Assembly: GCA_000438115.1 (NCBI GenBank)
Contig: FR903570.1
Coordinates: 14,327 to 34,877, forward strand
Source: Prevotella sp. CAG:617
GTDB lineage: Bacteria > Bacteroidota > Bacteroidia > Bacteroidales > Bacteroidaceae
DNA: 20,551 nt
Direction: 5' to 3'
The first letter of the stretch is position 1, and every line of letters starts with the position of its first letter. This document shows positions 7,076 through 15,450 of the stretch, piece after piece. The position numbers were made by a program, and so were the translations under genes. The notes under the pieces were generated by a model, which was given only the letters and a program-made list of their open reading frames with translations, made no database searches and was not told where the DNA came from.

Positions 7076-8359
7076 ATGAAAAAGAATTTTCAGTCGGGTA
7101 CGCTTTGCGTACAGGCCGGATGGGAACCTAAAAACGGCGAAGCCCGTGTGGTGCCCATTTATCAGAGCACAACTTTCAAATATGACGACAGCGACCAGAT
7201 GGCCCGACTGTTCGACCTGAAGGATTCGGGATATTTCTATACGCGTTTGCAGAATCCTACCAACGACGCCGTGGCTCAGAAGATTGCCGAGCTTGAAGGC
7301 GGAGTGGGGGCTGTGCTGACTTCAAGCGGCCAGGCAGCCAACTTTTTTGCCGTGTTCAATATTTGTGAGGCCGGCGACCATATCCTGGCTTCCAACGCCA
7401 TTTACGGTGGTACGTTCAATCTGTTTGGCGTGACCATGAAGAAGATGGGTATTGACTGTACCTTTGTTGATCCCGATTCCAGTGACGAGGAGATTGAAAA
7501 AGCCTTCCGCCCCAACACCAAGTGTGTGTTTGGCGAAACGATATCCAATCCGGGTGGGCATGTGTTCGATATTGAACGCTTTGCGCGTATGGCTCACCGT
7601 CATGGCGTGCCCCTGATTGTGGACAATACGTTTGCCACTCCCGTTAACTGCCGCCCGTTTGAATGGGGGGCCGACATCGTGACGCACTCTACCACCAAAT
7701 ACATGGAAGGCCACGCCACTGCCGTGGGCGGATGTGTGGTTGACAGCGGTAACTTTGACTGGATGGCCAATGCCGACCGCTTTCCGGGCATGACGCAGCC
7801 TGACGACAGCTATCATGGTCTGATTTACGCCCAGAGCTTTGGCAAGATGGGTTATATCGTAAAGATGACGGCTCAGCTGATGCGTGATTTCGGGGCCATT
7901 CCGAGTCCGGGCAATTCGTTTCTGCTCAATCACGGGCTCGAGTCGCTCCACCTGCGCATGCAGCGCCACTGTGCCAATGCCCAGCGCGTGGCCGAGTTCC
8001 TGCAGCAGGACAGCCGCGTAGCCTGGGTAAGTTACGCCGGACTGCCCGGTGACAAATATTACGACCTGGCGCAGAAATACCTGCCCCATGGTACCAGCGG
8101 AGTAATTGCCTTTGGTCTGAAGGGCACGCGCGAAACGGCTATCCGTTTCATGGACAGCCTCAAGCTCATCAGCATTGTCACGCACGTGGCCGATGCGCGT
8201 ACGTGTGTGCTCCATCCCGCCAGCCATACCCACCGCCAGCTTACCGACGAGCAGCTGCAGGCTGCCGGCATACGGCCCGACTTAATCCGGCTTTCGGTGG
8301 GCATTGAGGATTGCGACGACATTCTGGCCGACATCCGACAGGCTCTTGACAACATCTAG
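7076..8359 (+). CDS. metY: O-acetylhomoserine sulfhydrylase (O-acetylhomoserine aminocarboxypropyltransferase)
   Basis: A cytoplasmic PLP enzyme that replaces the acetyl group of O-acetyl-L-homoserine with sulfide to give L-homocysteine, the direct sulfhydrylation route to methionine. At 427 residues it has the length of MetY rather than the shorter MetB/MetC members (about 380-400). Family features seen: the N-terminal FQSGTLCVQAG and PIYQSTTF segments, YTRLQNPTNDAVAQKIAELE, SSGQAANF for phosphate binding, DNTFATP with the PLP-pyridine Asp, and THSTTKYMEGH with Lys208 as the Schiff-base lysine. The gene starts 41 bp after the EnvC-like gene; the short gap holds AT-rich sequence but no TAnnTTTG match, so read-through is possible. 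No S-box or other riboswitch is apparent upstream. Cystathionine gamma-synthase is the main alternative but less likely. Confidence 0.93.
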   Translation: MKKNFQSGTLCVQAGWEPKNGEARVVPIYQSTTFKYDDSDQMARLFDLKDSGYFYTRLQNPTNDAVAQKIAELEGGVGAVLTSSGQAANFFAVFNICEAGDHILASNAIYGGTFNLFGVTMKKMGIDCTFVDPDSSDEEIEKAFRPNTKCVFGETISNPGGHVFDIERFARMAHRHGVPLIVDNTFATPVNCRPFEWGADIVTHSTTKYMEGHATAVGGCVVDSGNFDWMANADRFPGMTQPDDSYHGLIYAQSFGKMGYIVKMTAQLMRDFGAIPSPGNSFLLNHGLESLHLRMQRHCANAQRVAEFLQQDSRVAWVSYAGLPGDKYYDLAQKYLPHGTSGVIAFGLKGTRETAIRFMDSLKLISIVTHVADARTCVLHPASHTHRQLTDEQLQAAGIRPDLIRLSVGIEDCDDILADIRQALDNI

Positions 8360-8428
8360 CGGCTATAATTCAGCAATCTCATTATAATAATGGGGCGTAA
8401 CCTCAAATTTTAAAACAAAAAAGTACTC

Positions 8429-9685
8429 ATGAAAAAATTATGCCTTATGGCCTGGCTGCTGTTTAGTGCCAGTGCCTTTGCCCAGACCTCATCGCTGGAA
8501 ATCGGTATGTCGGGCAACAGTTACGTCACCCGTCAGCACGACGGGGCTCGGATTACCGACCGGGGACTTACCCGCTGGACCGACCCGAAATCGGTGATCA
8601 GCGTTTATTTCTATCTGCACGAATCCACCACGGCCGACCTCTCGCTCCTGGCCAAGGGCCATTCGGAAATCAAGGTGAGCTATGGCAAAAAGCACTTCAA
8701 GGTGCGTCTGGATTCCGACGACTTTACCCAAGTGCCGGTAGGCCGCATCAGCGTGAGCAAGCCCGGCTATGTACGCATTGACCTGCAGGGCCTTTCCATG
8801 GAGGGCAATAGCTTTGGCGAGGTAAAACAGCTGGTGGCAGCCAACGTGAGCGGCAAGAGCAGTTACGTGACGAATTTTGCCGACTACTGGGGCCGCCGCG
8901 GTCCGTCAGTACACCTGGCCTACAAACTGCCGGCGGGTGATACCGAGTGGTTCTACAACGAGGTGACCGTGCCCAAGGAGGGCGAAACCATGCACAGCTA
9001 CTACATGGCCGCCGGCTTTGGCGAGGGCTATTTTGGCATGCAATACAACTCTCCCACGGAGCGCCGCGTATTGTTCTCGGTGTGGAGCCCGTTTGATACG
9101 CAGAATCCCAAAGACATCCCCGACAGCCATAAAATCAAGCTCCTGCGCAAGGGCAAGGACGTACACATCGGCGAGTTCGGCAACGAGGGCTCGGGCGGAC
9201 AGAGTTATCTGTGCTATCCCTGGAAGGCCGGCCGCACCTATAAGTTCCTCATGCAGGTGCATCCCGACAATCAGGGCAACACTATCTATACCGCTTATTT
9301 CTATGCTCCCGAGGAAAAGGCCTGGCGACTGATTGCCAGTTTCCAGCGCCCGCTCACCAATACGTGGTACACGCACGCCCACAGTTTCCTGGAGAATTTC
9401 AATCCGGAGCAGGGCTACCTCTCGCGCAAGGTGATGTTCGGCAACCAGTGGGCCCGCAGCAAGGACGGCAAGTGGACGCGCATTACCGACGCCACCTTTA
9501 CCCACGACGCAACGGCCAGTGCCGGCGTGCGCCTCGACTATCAGGGCGGCGAAACCAAGGACAACCGCTTCTACCTCATGATGGGCGGATTTTTCAACGA
9601 GTCCGTGTCCATGGGTACCCAGTTCCACTGCGAACCCACGGGCCAGGCACCCGAAATTGACTGGGAGGCTCTCAAGCAGCTGTAA
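8429..9685 (+). CDS. Secreted DUF5077-DUF3472 protein
   Basis: A 418-residue protein with a clear signal peptide (MKKLCLMAWLLFSASAFAQ) and no lipobox, so it is likely periplasmic or secreted. Residues about 20-140 resemble DUF5077, a beta-rich domain, and about 150-405 resemble DUF3472 (WFYNEVTVP, GYFGMQYNSPTERRVLFSVW, FLMQVHPD, WYTHAHSFLENF). In Bacteroidota these domains often occur together or beside sulfatases and glycoside hydrolases, and a carbohydrate-binding or glycan-processing role has been suggested; no catalytic residues can be named from the sequence. It follows metY by 69 bp and is followed by a strong hairpin, so it seems to be the last gene of its transcript or a single unit. 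The 8360-8428 gap is AT-rich without a full TAnnTTTG match. Confidence 0.8.
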   Translation: MKKLCLMAWLLFSASAFAQTSSLEIGMSGNSYVTRQHDGARITDRGLTRWTDPKSVISVYFYLHESTTADLSLLAKGHSEIKVSYGKKHFKVRLDSDDFTQVPVGRISVSKPGYVRIDLQGLSMEGNSFGEVKQLVAANVSGKSSYVTNFADYWGRRGPSVHLAYKLPAGDTEWFYNEVTVPKEGETMHSYYMAAGFGEGYFGMQYNSPTERRVLFSVWSPFDTQNPKDIPDSHKIKLLRKGKDVHIGEFGNEGSGGQSYLCYPWKAGRTYKFLMQVHPDNQGNTIYTAYFYAPEEKAWRLIASFQRPLTNTWYTHAHSFLENFNPEQGYLSRKVMFGNQWARSKDGKWTRITDATFTHDATASAGVRLDYQGGETKDNRFYLMMGGFFNESVSMGTQFHCEPTGQAPEIDWEALKQL

Positions 9686-9728
9686 GTCATCCTCCCGTTT
9701 TTTCTTTTGGCGCTTCGGCGCCTCCTCT

Positions 9729-9775
9729 CATCCCGGCGCGGAGTGGCCTTCAGGGTTGCACTCCGCGCCGGGATG
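9729..9775 (+). terminator. Strong hairpin at the 3' end of the DUF5077-DUF3472 gene, possible terminator
   Basis: Perfect inverted repeat: 17-nt arms at 9729-9745 (starting CATCCCGGCG) and 9759-9775, with a 13-nt loop. It begins 44 bp after the stop codon at 9685 and is preceded by a smaller 5-bp UUCG hairpin at 9709-9722. It lacks a proper U-tract (CTTTG follows), so it may be an mRNA 3'-end stabiliser or a non-canonical terminator rather than a classical intrinsic one. Confidence 0.5.
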
Positions 9776-9967
9776 CTTTGTATGGCCGGCCCCCGGCGCG
9801 GAATTTTTACGGAGTCCCGCCCAGTTCCGACAAGGTCTCATGTAAAAAAAATAAAGCCCCGTCCTGTTTTCTCCTCCCTCTTCACCCCGAGCCCCCGAAA
9901 GCCGGTTCGACCCTCAAACATTAAAAAAAATCCTTAAATAAATGAACCTTTATTGCCGGAAAAACAG

Positions 9968-9975
9968 TAATTTTG
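9968..9975 (+). promoter_or_regulatory. Putative -7 element of the dcw operon promoter
   Basis: TAATTTTG is a full match to the Bacteroidota -7 consensus TAnnTTTG. It sits 37 nt upstream of the rsmH ATG at 10013, leaving a leader of about 30 nt. A TTG at 9953-9955 is too close to be a standard -33 element, so only the -7 supports it. It is the only plausible promoter I see before the whole rsmH-ftsW gene run. Confidence 0.5.
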
Positions 9976-10012
9976 AAACCGAATTGCCTCTATTAGTACA
10001 AAAGATTTAAGA

Positions 10013-10966
10013 ATGGTATCGAAAGACGCTCAAAACGAAATAGTTACGGCACCCGTATATCACGTTCCGGTGCTCCTGAAACCTACGGTTGACGGCCTGC
10101 AAATCAAGCCCGACGGCATTTACGTGGACGTGACTTTTGGCGGCGGCGGACACAGCCGTGAAATCCTTTCGCGCCTGGGGGCCGAGGGGCGTCTGTTCAG
10201 TTTTGACCAGGACGCCGAGGCCATGGCCAACGTTCCGGCCGACGAGCCGCGTCTGACGTTTGTGCAGAGCAACTTCCGTTACCTGCGACATTGGTTACGC
10301 TATTATGAGATAGACTATGTAGACGGCATTCTGGCCGACCTGGGCGTGTCGAGCCATCATTTTGACGATGCCGCCCGCGGATTTTCGTTCCGTTTCGACG
10401 CACCTTTGGACATGCGCATGAACAAGCAGGCCCAGCTGACCGCGGCTGAGGTAATCAATACGTACGACGAGGCCGACCTGGGCCGCATCTTTACGCTTTA
10501 CGGCGAGCTGAAAAACGGTCGCCGGCTGGCTTCCGTGCTGGTGCGCCGCCGTCAGGAAGCTCCGTTGCAAAAGGTGTCCGATTTGCTCGACGTGGTGCGG
10601 CCGCTCATGGGGCCTGCCCGCGAAAAGAAAGACCTGGCCAAGGTATTCCAGGCCTTGCGCATCGAGGTGAACCACGAAATGGACGCCTTGCATGAAATGC
10701 TGCAGGCCGCCTGCCGCGTGCTGCGTCCCGGAGGCCGTCTTTCCGTGCTGACCTACCACTCGCTGGAGGACCGCATGGTGAAGAACTACATACGGGCCGG
10801 CAATATGGAGGGCAAGGTAGAGCAGGATTTCTACGGCAACCGCCTGGCCCCGCTCAGGGCCGTGAACAACAAGGTGGTAGTGCCCGACGCCGACGAGCAG
10901 GAGCGCAATCCGCGCAGCCGCAGCGCCAAGCTGCGCGTGGCCGAGAAAGTGGCTCAAAACGATTAG
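10013..10966 (+). CDS. rsmH: 16S rRNA (cytosine(1402)-N(4))-methyltransferase
   Basis: RsmH (formerly MraW) uses S-adenosylmethionine to N4-methylate C1402 of 16S rRNA in the ribosomal P site. The 317-residue length is normal. Family signatures: YHVPVLLKPTVDGL (16-29), the SAM-binding DVTFGGGGHSREIL (39-52), FSFDQDAEA (62-70), ILADLGVSSHHFDDAARGFSFR (106-127, Bacteroidota-type spacing), PLDMRMN (131-137) and VLTYHSLEDRMVKNY (245-259). The ATG at 10013 is the only Met ahead of the conserved HVPVL and follows a -7 element by a normal leader. It is the first gene of the dcw run here, 21 bp before the FtsL-like gene; mraZ is not upstream. Confidence 0.97.
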   Translation: MVSKDAQNEIVTAPVYHVPVLLKPTVDGLQIKPDGIYVDVTFGGGGHSREILSRLGAEGRLFSFDQDAEAMANVPADEPRLTFVQSNFRYLRHWLRYYEIDYVDGILADLGVSSHHFDDAARGFSFRFDAPLDMRMNKQAQLTAAEVINTYDEADLGRIFTLYGELKNGRRLASVLVRRRQEAPLQKVSDLLDVVRPLMGPAREKKDLAKVFQALRIEVNHEMDALHEMLQAACRVLRPGGRLSVLTYHSLEDRMVKNYIRAGNMEGKVEQDFYGNRLAPLRAVNNKVVVPDADEQERNPRSRSAKLRVAEKVAQND

Positions 10967-10987
10967 AAAAAAAGGAAAAGAAAAAAA

Positions 10988-11506
10988 ATGACAGACCATC
11001 ACGACAACGACAACCTCCTCGGCCCGGACATCACCAACCTGAAGCCCGAGGATATGGACAATCTGAAATCATCCACCGCATCGCTTGAGAGCAAGGCCGA
11101 AAAGGAAAAGGCCAAAAATGAGAAGGCGGCCGAGGAATTGCGCAAGCTGACCGACAACGACGACGAGGAATGGTCGGAACACCGGCCCAACGTGTCGTTG
11201 CGCACCATTCTGGGTGGCGACATCCTGGCCGGCCCGTGGTTCCGCCGTCAGTTTCTCTTTATCCTTTTTTGCGTGTTCCTGCTGATACTTTACATCAGCA
11301 ACCGCTATGCCTGCCAGCAGTGTATGATTGAGATTGACCAGTTGCAGAAGGACCTGCTCGACATCAAATACAAAGAGCTGACACGCCTGAGCGAGCTGCA
11401 GGAGCACACGCGCCGCAGCCGGGTGGAGGAATATTTGAAGATGGTGAACGACACCACCCTGCAAACGGCTACCAATTCGCCCTATATCTTGAAAATTAAC
11501 GAATAA
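10988..11506 (+). CDS. ftsL: FtsL-like cell division protein
   Basis: A 172-residue bitopic membrane protein between rsmH and ftsI, the fixed position of ftsL in dcw clusters. It has a long, charged cytoplasmic N-terminus (about 1-86, Asp/Lys/Glu-rich), one transmembrane helix (about 89-105, FLFILFCVFLLILYISN) and a periplasmic coiled coil (about 110-150, IDQLQKDLLDIKYKELTRLSE). FtsL works with FtsB and FtsQ to activate the FtsW-FtsI synthase at the septum. Sequence conservation in this family is very low, so the call rests on topology and position, and it matches the Bacteroidales 'FtsL-like' proteins I recall. The cytoplasmic segment is longer than the roughly 35 residues of E. coli FtsL. 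The ftsI gene begins 24 bp later. Confidence 0.82.
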   Translation: MTDHHDNDNLLGPDITNLKPEDMDNLKSSTASLESKAEKEKAKNEKAAEELRKLTDNDDEEWSEHRPNVSLRTILGGDILAGPWFRRQFLFILFCVFLLILYISNRYACQQCMIEIDQLQKDLLDIKYKELTRLSELQEHTRRSRVEEYLKMVNDTTLQTATNSPYILKINE

Positions 11507-11515
11507 GTCATTCAT

Positions 11516-11521
11516 AGGAGG
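11516..11521 (+). promoter_or_regulatory. Shine-Dalgarno site of ftsI
   Basis: AGGAGG, 9 nt before the ftsI ATG at 11531. It is a complete Shine-Dalgarno match, which is uncommon in Bacteroidota where most genes lack one, and it fixes the ftsI start. Confidence 0.6.
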
Positions 11522-11530
11522 ACAAGACAC

Positions 11531-13933
11531 ATGAACTTTCCTGGAAAAAAAATCATTCCCCGGTATTTTGTAGTGACGGTAGTGCTCAGCCTGCTGGGCG
11601 TGTCCGTGATTGGGCGTGCGGCGTGGATTATGTTTGCCGAGCGCGATTATTGGATGGCTATTCACAACCGTTTTGTAACCGACAGCGTGCCCATTGAGCC
11701 CAGCCGCGGCAACATTTATTCGGCCGACGGCCAGTTGCTGGCCAGTACGCTGCCCGAGTATAAGCTCTACATGGACTTCATGTCGGCCGAGAAGAACGAA
11801 AAGCGGCGCATCAAGGACCAGGCCCGCCGCGACTCGCTCCTGCGCATCAAGATGGACAGCATCTGTCAGGGCATGCACCGCATTTTTCCCGATATCGACC
11901 CCGTGGAATTCAGAAAACTGCTGGAGGAGGGCCGCCGGCAGGAAAGCCACAACTGGCTGCTTTACGACCGTCGCGTGTCCTACGTTGACTATAAGCGGGC
12001 CAAGGAACTGCCCCTGTTCCGGCTCAGCCCGTATCGGGGCGGTTTCCACGTGACGGAATACAAGCACCGCGTAAAACCTTTCGGCTCGCTGGCTTCACGC
12101 ACCATCGGTACGATGTACGGCGGCAAGGATACGGCCCGCTTCGGGCTCGAACTCTCGTTCGACTCCGTATTGCGCGGTAAGCAGGGCGTGCGCCATAGGC
12201 AGAAGGTAATGAACAAATATCTGAACATTGTCGACCAGCCGGCCGAGGACGGTTGCGACATCGTGACGACCCTGGATGTGGGCATGCAGGACGTATGCGA
12301 AAAGGCCCTCAACGACAAATTGACCGAAATCAACGCCAACAGCGGCGTGTGCATCCTCATGGAAGTGGCTACGGGCGACATCAAGGCCATGACCTCACTC
12401 ACCAAGTGTGCCGACGGCAAGTATCGCGAAATCCGCAACAGTGCCGTGAGCAACCTGATGGAGCCGGGGTCGGTGTTCAAGACCGTTTCGTTCATGGTGG
12501 CTATGGATGACGGCTACATCGACATGAATACCAGTGTCGACGTGGGTGGCGGAATCATGATTATGTACAACCGCAAGATGCGCGACCACAACTGGCGCAG
12601 CGGCGGCTACGGCCTGCTGACGGCCTCGCAGATACTGGAGCGCTCGTCCAACTGCGGCGTGAGCTACCTGATTGACAAATACTATAAGGACGACCCCGGA
12701 AAATTTGTCGACGGGGTGTACCGCACGGGAATTGCCGAGGATTTTCACTTACCCATTCCCGGGTATGCCAAAGCGCAGATTCGCCATCCCAAGCCCGACG
12801 GGTCCAACTGGTCGCGCACGGCCCTGCCATGGATGAGTATCGGCTACGAAACCCAGATACCCCCCATCAGTACGCTGACCTTTTATAATGGCATAGCCAA
12901 CGGCGGAAAGATGATGCAGCCGCGTCTGGTAAAGGCCGTGCAGAAGAATGGCCAGACCATTCGGGAGTATCCGCCCGTGGTGGTACGCGAACGGATGTGT
13001 AAGCCGCAGACGCTTACCAACCTGCAAACCATACTGGAGCGCGTGGTGCGCATCGGACTCGGCAAGAAAGCCGGTTCGCGCAACTTCCATACGTCGGGAA
13101 AAACCGGTACGGCACAGGTGTGGACCAAGGCCGGCTTTGCCTCGCAATATCTCGTGTCGTTTGTGGGATATTTCCCCTCCGAGCGCCCCAAGTATTCCTG
13201 CATTGTTTGTATCCAGAAGGCTGCGCCTGCTTCGGGAGGCGGTCATTGTGGTCCGGTGTTCCGCCGTGTGGCTGAAACGCTGATGGCCCGTGAGGTGCAG
13301 CCCGATTACAGCTCGGCCCGCGACACGCTGCATTCGCTTCTGCCGGATGTACTCAAGGGCAATATCGTAGCAGCACGTAATGTGCTGGGGGCCTTGGGAT
13401 TGCATTGTGACGCGCCGGCCACGCCCTCGTCCTTCGTGTGGGGCAAGGCAGAACGAAACGGACAGACCACCGTGCTTTCAGAGGCCGAGAACGGCAAGGA
13501 TGTCGTGCCCGACGTAAAGGGAGCCGGTTTGCGCGATGCCGTGTTTATGCTCGAACGCCTCGGTCTGCGAGTAAAGGCTTCCGGCGTAGGCAAGGTGAGT
13601 CATCAGGATGTGGCTCCCGGAAGTCCCATTCATAAAGGGCAGGTTGTGCATCTGGTATTGGAGAACGGTGCGGCTGAAAAGTCACCCCGTATCAGTAAGC
13701 CGGCCCCTGTACGCAAGGATACGGCGCAGACGCTGAATCCGGAGGAAGAGGTGGTGCCCAATGTAGGCGACGGCCCGCAGCCGGCCCGTCAGGCCGAAAC
13801 GGACAACAAGACCGAACGCCGCAAGAAGTCCGACGCCCCTTCGCGTACCCCTTCTGAAAAGAAAAAATCAAAAACCGATGCCGTAACTTCCGACGACCGG
13901 CGCAGCCGCAAGTCGGATACCGGACGGCGATAG
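11531..13933 (+). CDS. ftsI: Septal peptidoglycan transpeptidase FtsI (PBP3-type) with PASTA domain
   Basis: A class B penicillin-binding protein that cross-links septal peptidoglycan, anchored by one transmembrane helix (about 12-36). The pedestal/dimerisation region (about 50-240) contains the family's RGNIYSADGQLLA motif. The transpeptidase domain (about 250-585) has all three active-site motifs: SVFK (314-317, nucleophile Ser314), SSN (372-374) and KTGT (524-527). A PASTA domain follows (about 656-713, VVPDVKGAGLRDAVFML onward). The last 87 residues form a Lys/Arg/Ser-rich tail of low complexity that includes VVPNVGDG (741-748), resembling the start of another PASTA unit. At 800 residues it is longer than the roughly 700 I expect for Bacteroidales FtsI. 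It has a canonical Shine-Dalgarno and lies between ftsL and murE as usual. Confidence 0.95.
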   Translation: MNFPGKKIIPRYFVVTVVLSLLGVSVIGRAAWIMFAERDYWMAIHNRFVTDSVPIEPSRGNIYSADGQLLASTLPEYKLYMDFMSAEKNEKRRIKDQARRDSLLRIKMDSICQGMHRIFPDIDPVEFRKLLEEGRRQESHNWLLYDRRVSYVDYKRAKELPLFRLSPYRGGFHVTEYKHRVKPFGSLASRTIGTMYGGKDTARFGLELSFDSVLRGKQGVRHRQKVMNKYLNIVDQPAEDGCDIVTTLDVGMQDVCEKALNDKLTEINANSGVCILMEVATGDIKAMTSLTKCADGKYREIRNSAVSNLMEPGSVFKTVSFMVAMDDGYIDMNTSVDVGGGIMIMYNRKMRDHNWRSGGYGLLTASQILERSSNCGVSYLIDKYYKDDPGKFVDGVYRTGIAEDFHLPIPGYAKAQIRHPKPDGSNWSRTALPWMSIGYETQIPPISTLTFYNGIANGGKMMQPRLVKAVQKNGQTIREYPPVVVRERMCKPQTLTNLQTILERVVRIGLGKKAGSRNFHTSGKTGTAQVWTKAGFASQYLVSFVGYFPSERPKYSCIVCIQKAAPASGGGHCGPVFRRVAETLMAREVQPDYSSARDTLHSLLPDVLKGNIVAARNVLGALGLHCDAPATPSSFVWGKAERNGQTTVLSEAENGKDVVPDVKGAGLRDAVFMLERLGLRVKASGVGKVSHQDVAPGSPIHKGQVVHLVLENGAAEKSPRISKPAPVRKDTAQTLNPEEEVVPNVGDGPQPARQAETDNKTERRKKSDAPSRTPSEKKKSKTDAVTSDDRRSRKSDTGRR

Positions 13934-13958
13934 GCTGGAATAACGAATAAATAAATTT

Positions 13959-13963
13959 GGAGG
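13959..13963 (+). promoter_or_regulatory. Shine-Dalgarno-like site of murE
   Basis: GGAGG, 3 nt before the murE ATG at 13967. The spacing is shorter than the usual 5-9 nt, but it supports this start, which is also where MurE homology begins. Confidence 0.45.
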
Positions 13964-13966
13964 AAT

Positions 13967-15421
13967 ATGAAATTATCAGAAGTTCTCAAAAAAATAACTC
14001 CCGCCGAGGTAAGCGGAAGTCTGGACATCACCGTTTCCGATGTGACCATTGATTCACGCCAGGCCAGGCCAGGCAGTCTTTTTGTAGCGGTGAAAGGAAC
14101 GCAGGCCGACGGACACCAGTATATTGGCAAGGCGCTTGAACTGGGAGCCAGTGCCGTACTGGTATGCGAGCCCATTCCGCAGGACCGGCCCGACGGGGTG
14201 ACTTTCGTACGGGTAGACAATACGGAAGATTGCGTAGGCCAGGTGGCTACAAACTTTTATGGTGACCCGACGTCGCGGCTGAAGCTTGTGGGCGTAACGG
14301 GAACGAACGGAAAAACCACCATTGCCACCGTGCTCTACCAGATGTTCCGCGCTTTCGGCTATAAGGTGGGGCTTTGTTCCACCGTGTGCAACTATATTGA
14401 CGACAGGGCGGTTGCGGCCGACCATACTACGCCCGACCCGATTACGCTCAACAAACTGCTGGCGCAGATGGTGGAGGCCGGTTGTACCTATGCCTTTATG
14501 GAGTGCAGTTCCCATGCCATTCATCAGAAGCGCATCGGCGGCTTGCACTTTGCCGGTGGTATCTTTACGAATCTGACACGTGATCATCTGGATTACCATA
14601 AAACGTTTGAGAACTATCGGGATGCCAAGAAGGCCTTTTTTGACGGTTTGGGCCGTGATGCGTTTGCCATTACCAATGCCGACGACAAAAACGGTATGGT
14701 GATGGTGCAGAACACGGCGGCAGTGGTTAAAACCTATTCAACCCGTACGGTGGCCGACTTTAAAGGACGTATTTTGGAGGAATCCATCGAGGGCATGCTG
14801 CTCGATATAAATGATAAGGAAGTGAGCGTGCGCTTTGTGGGACGTTTTAATGTATCCAACCTGCTGGCTGTGTATGGCGCCGCCGTAATGCTGGGTCACG
14901 AGCCCGACGAGGTATTGCGCGTACTCTCTTCGCTGCATCCCGTCAACGGCCGTTTTGAGGCCATTCGCTCACCCAAAGGCTTTAGTGCCGTTGTGGATTA
15001 TGCCCATACGCCCGATGCTTTGCAGAATGTGCTTCAGTCCATCCGCGAAATCATTCGTCAGAAAGGGCACATCATCACCGTATGCGGCGCCGGCGGTAAT
15101 CGTGACAAGGGCAAGCGTCCTTTGATGGCTCGCGAAGCAGCTAATCTCAGCGACCGCGTAATCATCACCAGCGATAATCCACGCTTTGAGGAACCTGAGG
15201 CCATTATTCAGGATATGCTGGCCGGACTCGACGATGAGCAGCGCACCAAGGTGATTAGTATTACCGACCGCCGTGAGGCCATCCGGGCGGCCGTGATGAT
15301 GGCGCAGCCGGGTGATGTGATTCTGGTGGCTGGAAAAGGACATGAGCCTTACCAGGAAATCAAGGGCGTGAAGCATCATTTTGACGATCACGAAGAAATT
15401 CGGAACGCCTTCGGTATTTAA
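13967..15421 (+). CDS. murE: UDP-N-acetylmuramoyl-L-alanyl-D-glutamate--2,6-diaminopimelate ligase
   Basis: Adds the third residue of the peptidoglycan stem peptide in the cytoplasm, using ATP. At 484 residues it has normal length. The order is an N-terminal UDP-binding domain ([19 protein letters not shown], about 24-42), the ATP-binding [10 protein letters not shown] (109-118), the central Mur ligase domain with [22 protein letters not shown] (204-225, carbamylated Lys probably 221) and the C-terminal domain. The DNPR motif at 403-406 is the hallmark of enzymes that use meso-diaminopimelate rather than lysine, so the cell wall is predicted to be the meso-DAP type, as in most Gram-negatives. 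It lies 33 bp after ftsI and 29 bp before mraY in the dcw order. Confidence 0.97.
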   Translation: MKLSEVLKKITPAEVSGSLDITVSDVTIDSRQARPGSLFVAVKGTQADGHQYIGKALELGASAVLVCEPIPQDRPDGVTFVRVDNTEDCVGQVATNFYGDPTSRLKLVGVTGTNGKTTIATVLYQMFRAFGYKVGLCSTVCNYIDDRAVAADHTTPDPITLNKLLAQMVEAGCTYAFMECSSHAIHQKRIGGLHFAGGIFTNLTRDHLDYHKTFENYRDAKKAFFDGLGRDAFAITNADDKNGMVMVQNTAAVVKTYSTRTVADFKGRILEESIEGMLLDINDKEVSVRFVGRFNVSNLLAVYGAAVMLGHEPDEVLRVLSSLHPVNGRFEAIRSPKGFSAVVDYAHTPDALQNVLQSIREIIRQKGHIITVCGAGGNRDKGKRPLMAREAANLSDRVIITSDNPRFEEPEAIIQDMLAGLDDEQRTKVISITDRREAIRAAVMMAQPGDVILVAGKGHEPYQEIKGVKHHFDDHEEIRNAFGI

Positions 15422-15450
15422 TTGTTTCAGACCTTTCATAAATCAACGAT

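Larger units (their letters stand above)
9686..10012. other. Intergenic spacer before the dcw operon
   Basis: About 327 bp. It contains a small GGCGC-TTCG-GCGCC hairpin (9709-9722), a perfect 17-bp-stem hairpin (9729-9775), an A-rich stretch (about 9842-9853 and 9921-9940) and a -7 promoter element just before rsmH. Short open frames across it encode arginine/proline-rich low-complexity peptides and are not credible genes. No mraZ, the usual first gene of dcw clusters, is present here. Confidence 0.65.

Noticed and set aside
7322..8233. A 303-codon open frame on the minus strand within metY
   Set aside because: It is fully antisense to a confidently identified PLP enzyme, and its His/Gly/Val-rich translation matches nothing.
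9657..9937. Short open frames across the spacer before rsmH
   Set aside because: They cross the 17-bp hairpin and encode Arg/Pro-rich peptides without family resemblance.
13952..13959. TAAATTTG, a full match to the -7 consensus just before murE
   Set aside because: It ends 7 nt before the murE ATG and overlaps the GGAGG site, leaving no room for a leader; it is probably coincidental in an AT-rich gap.
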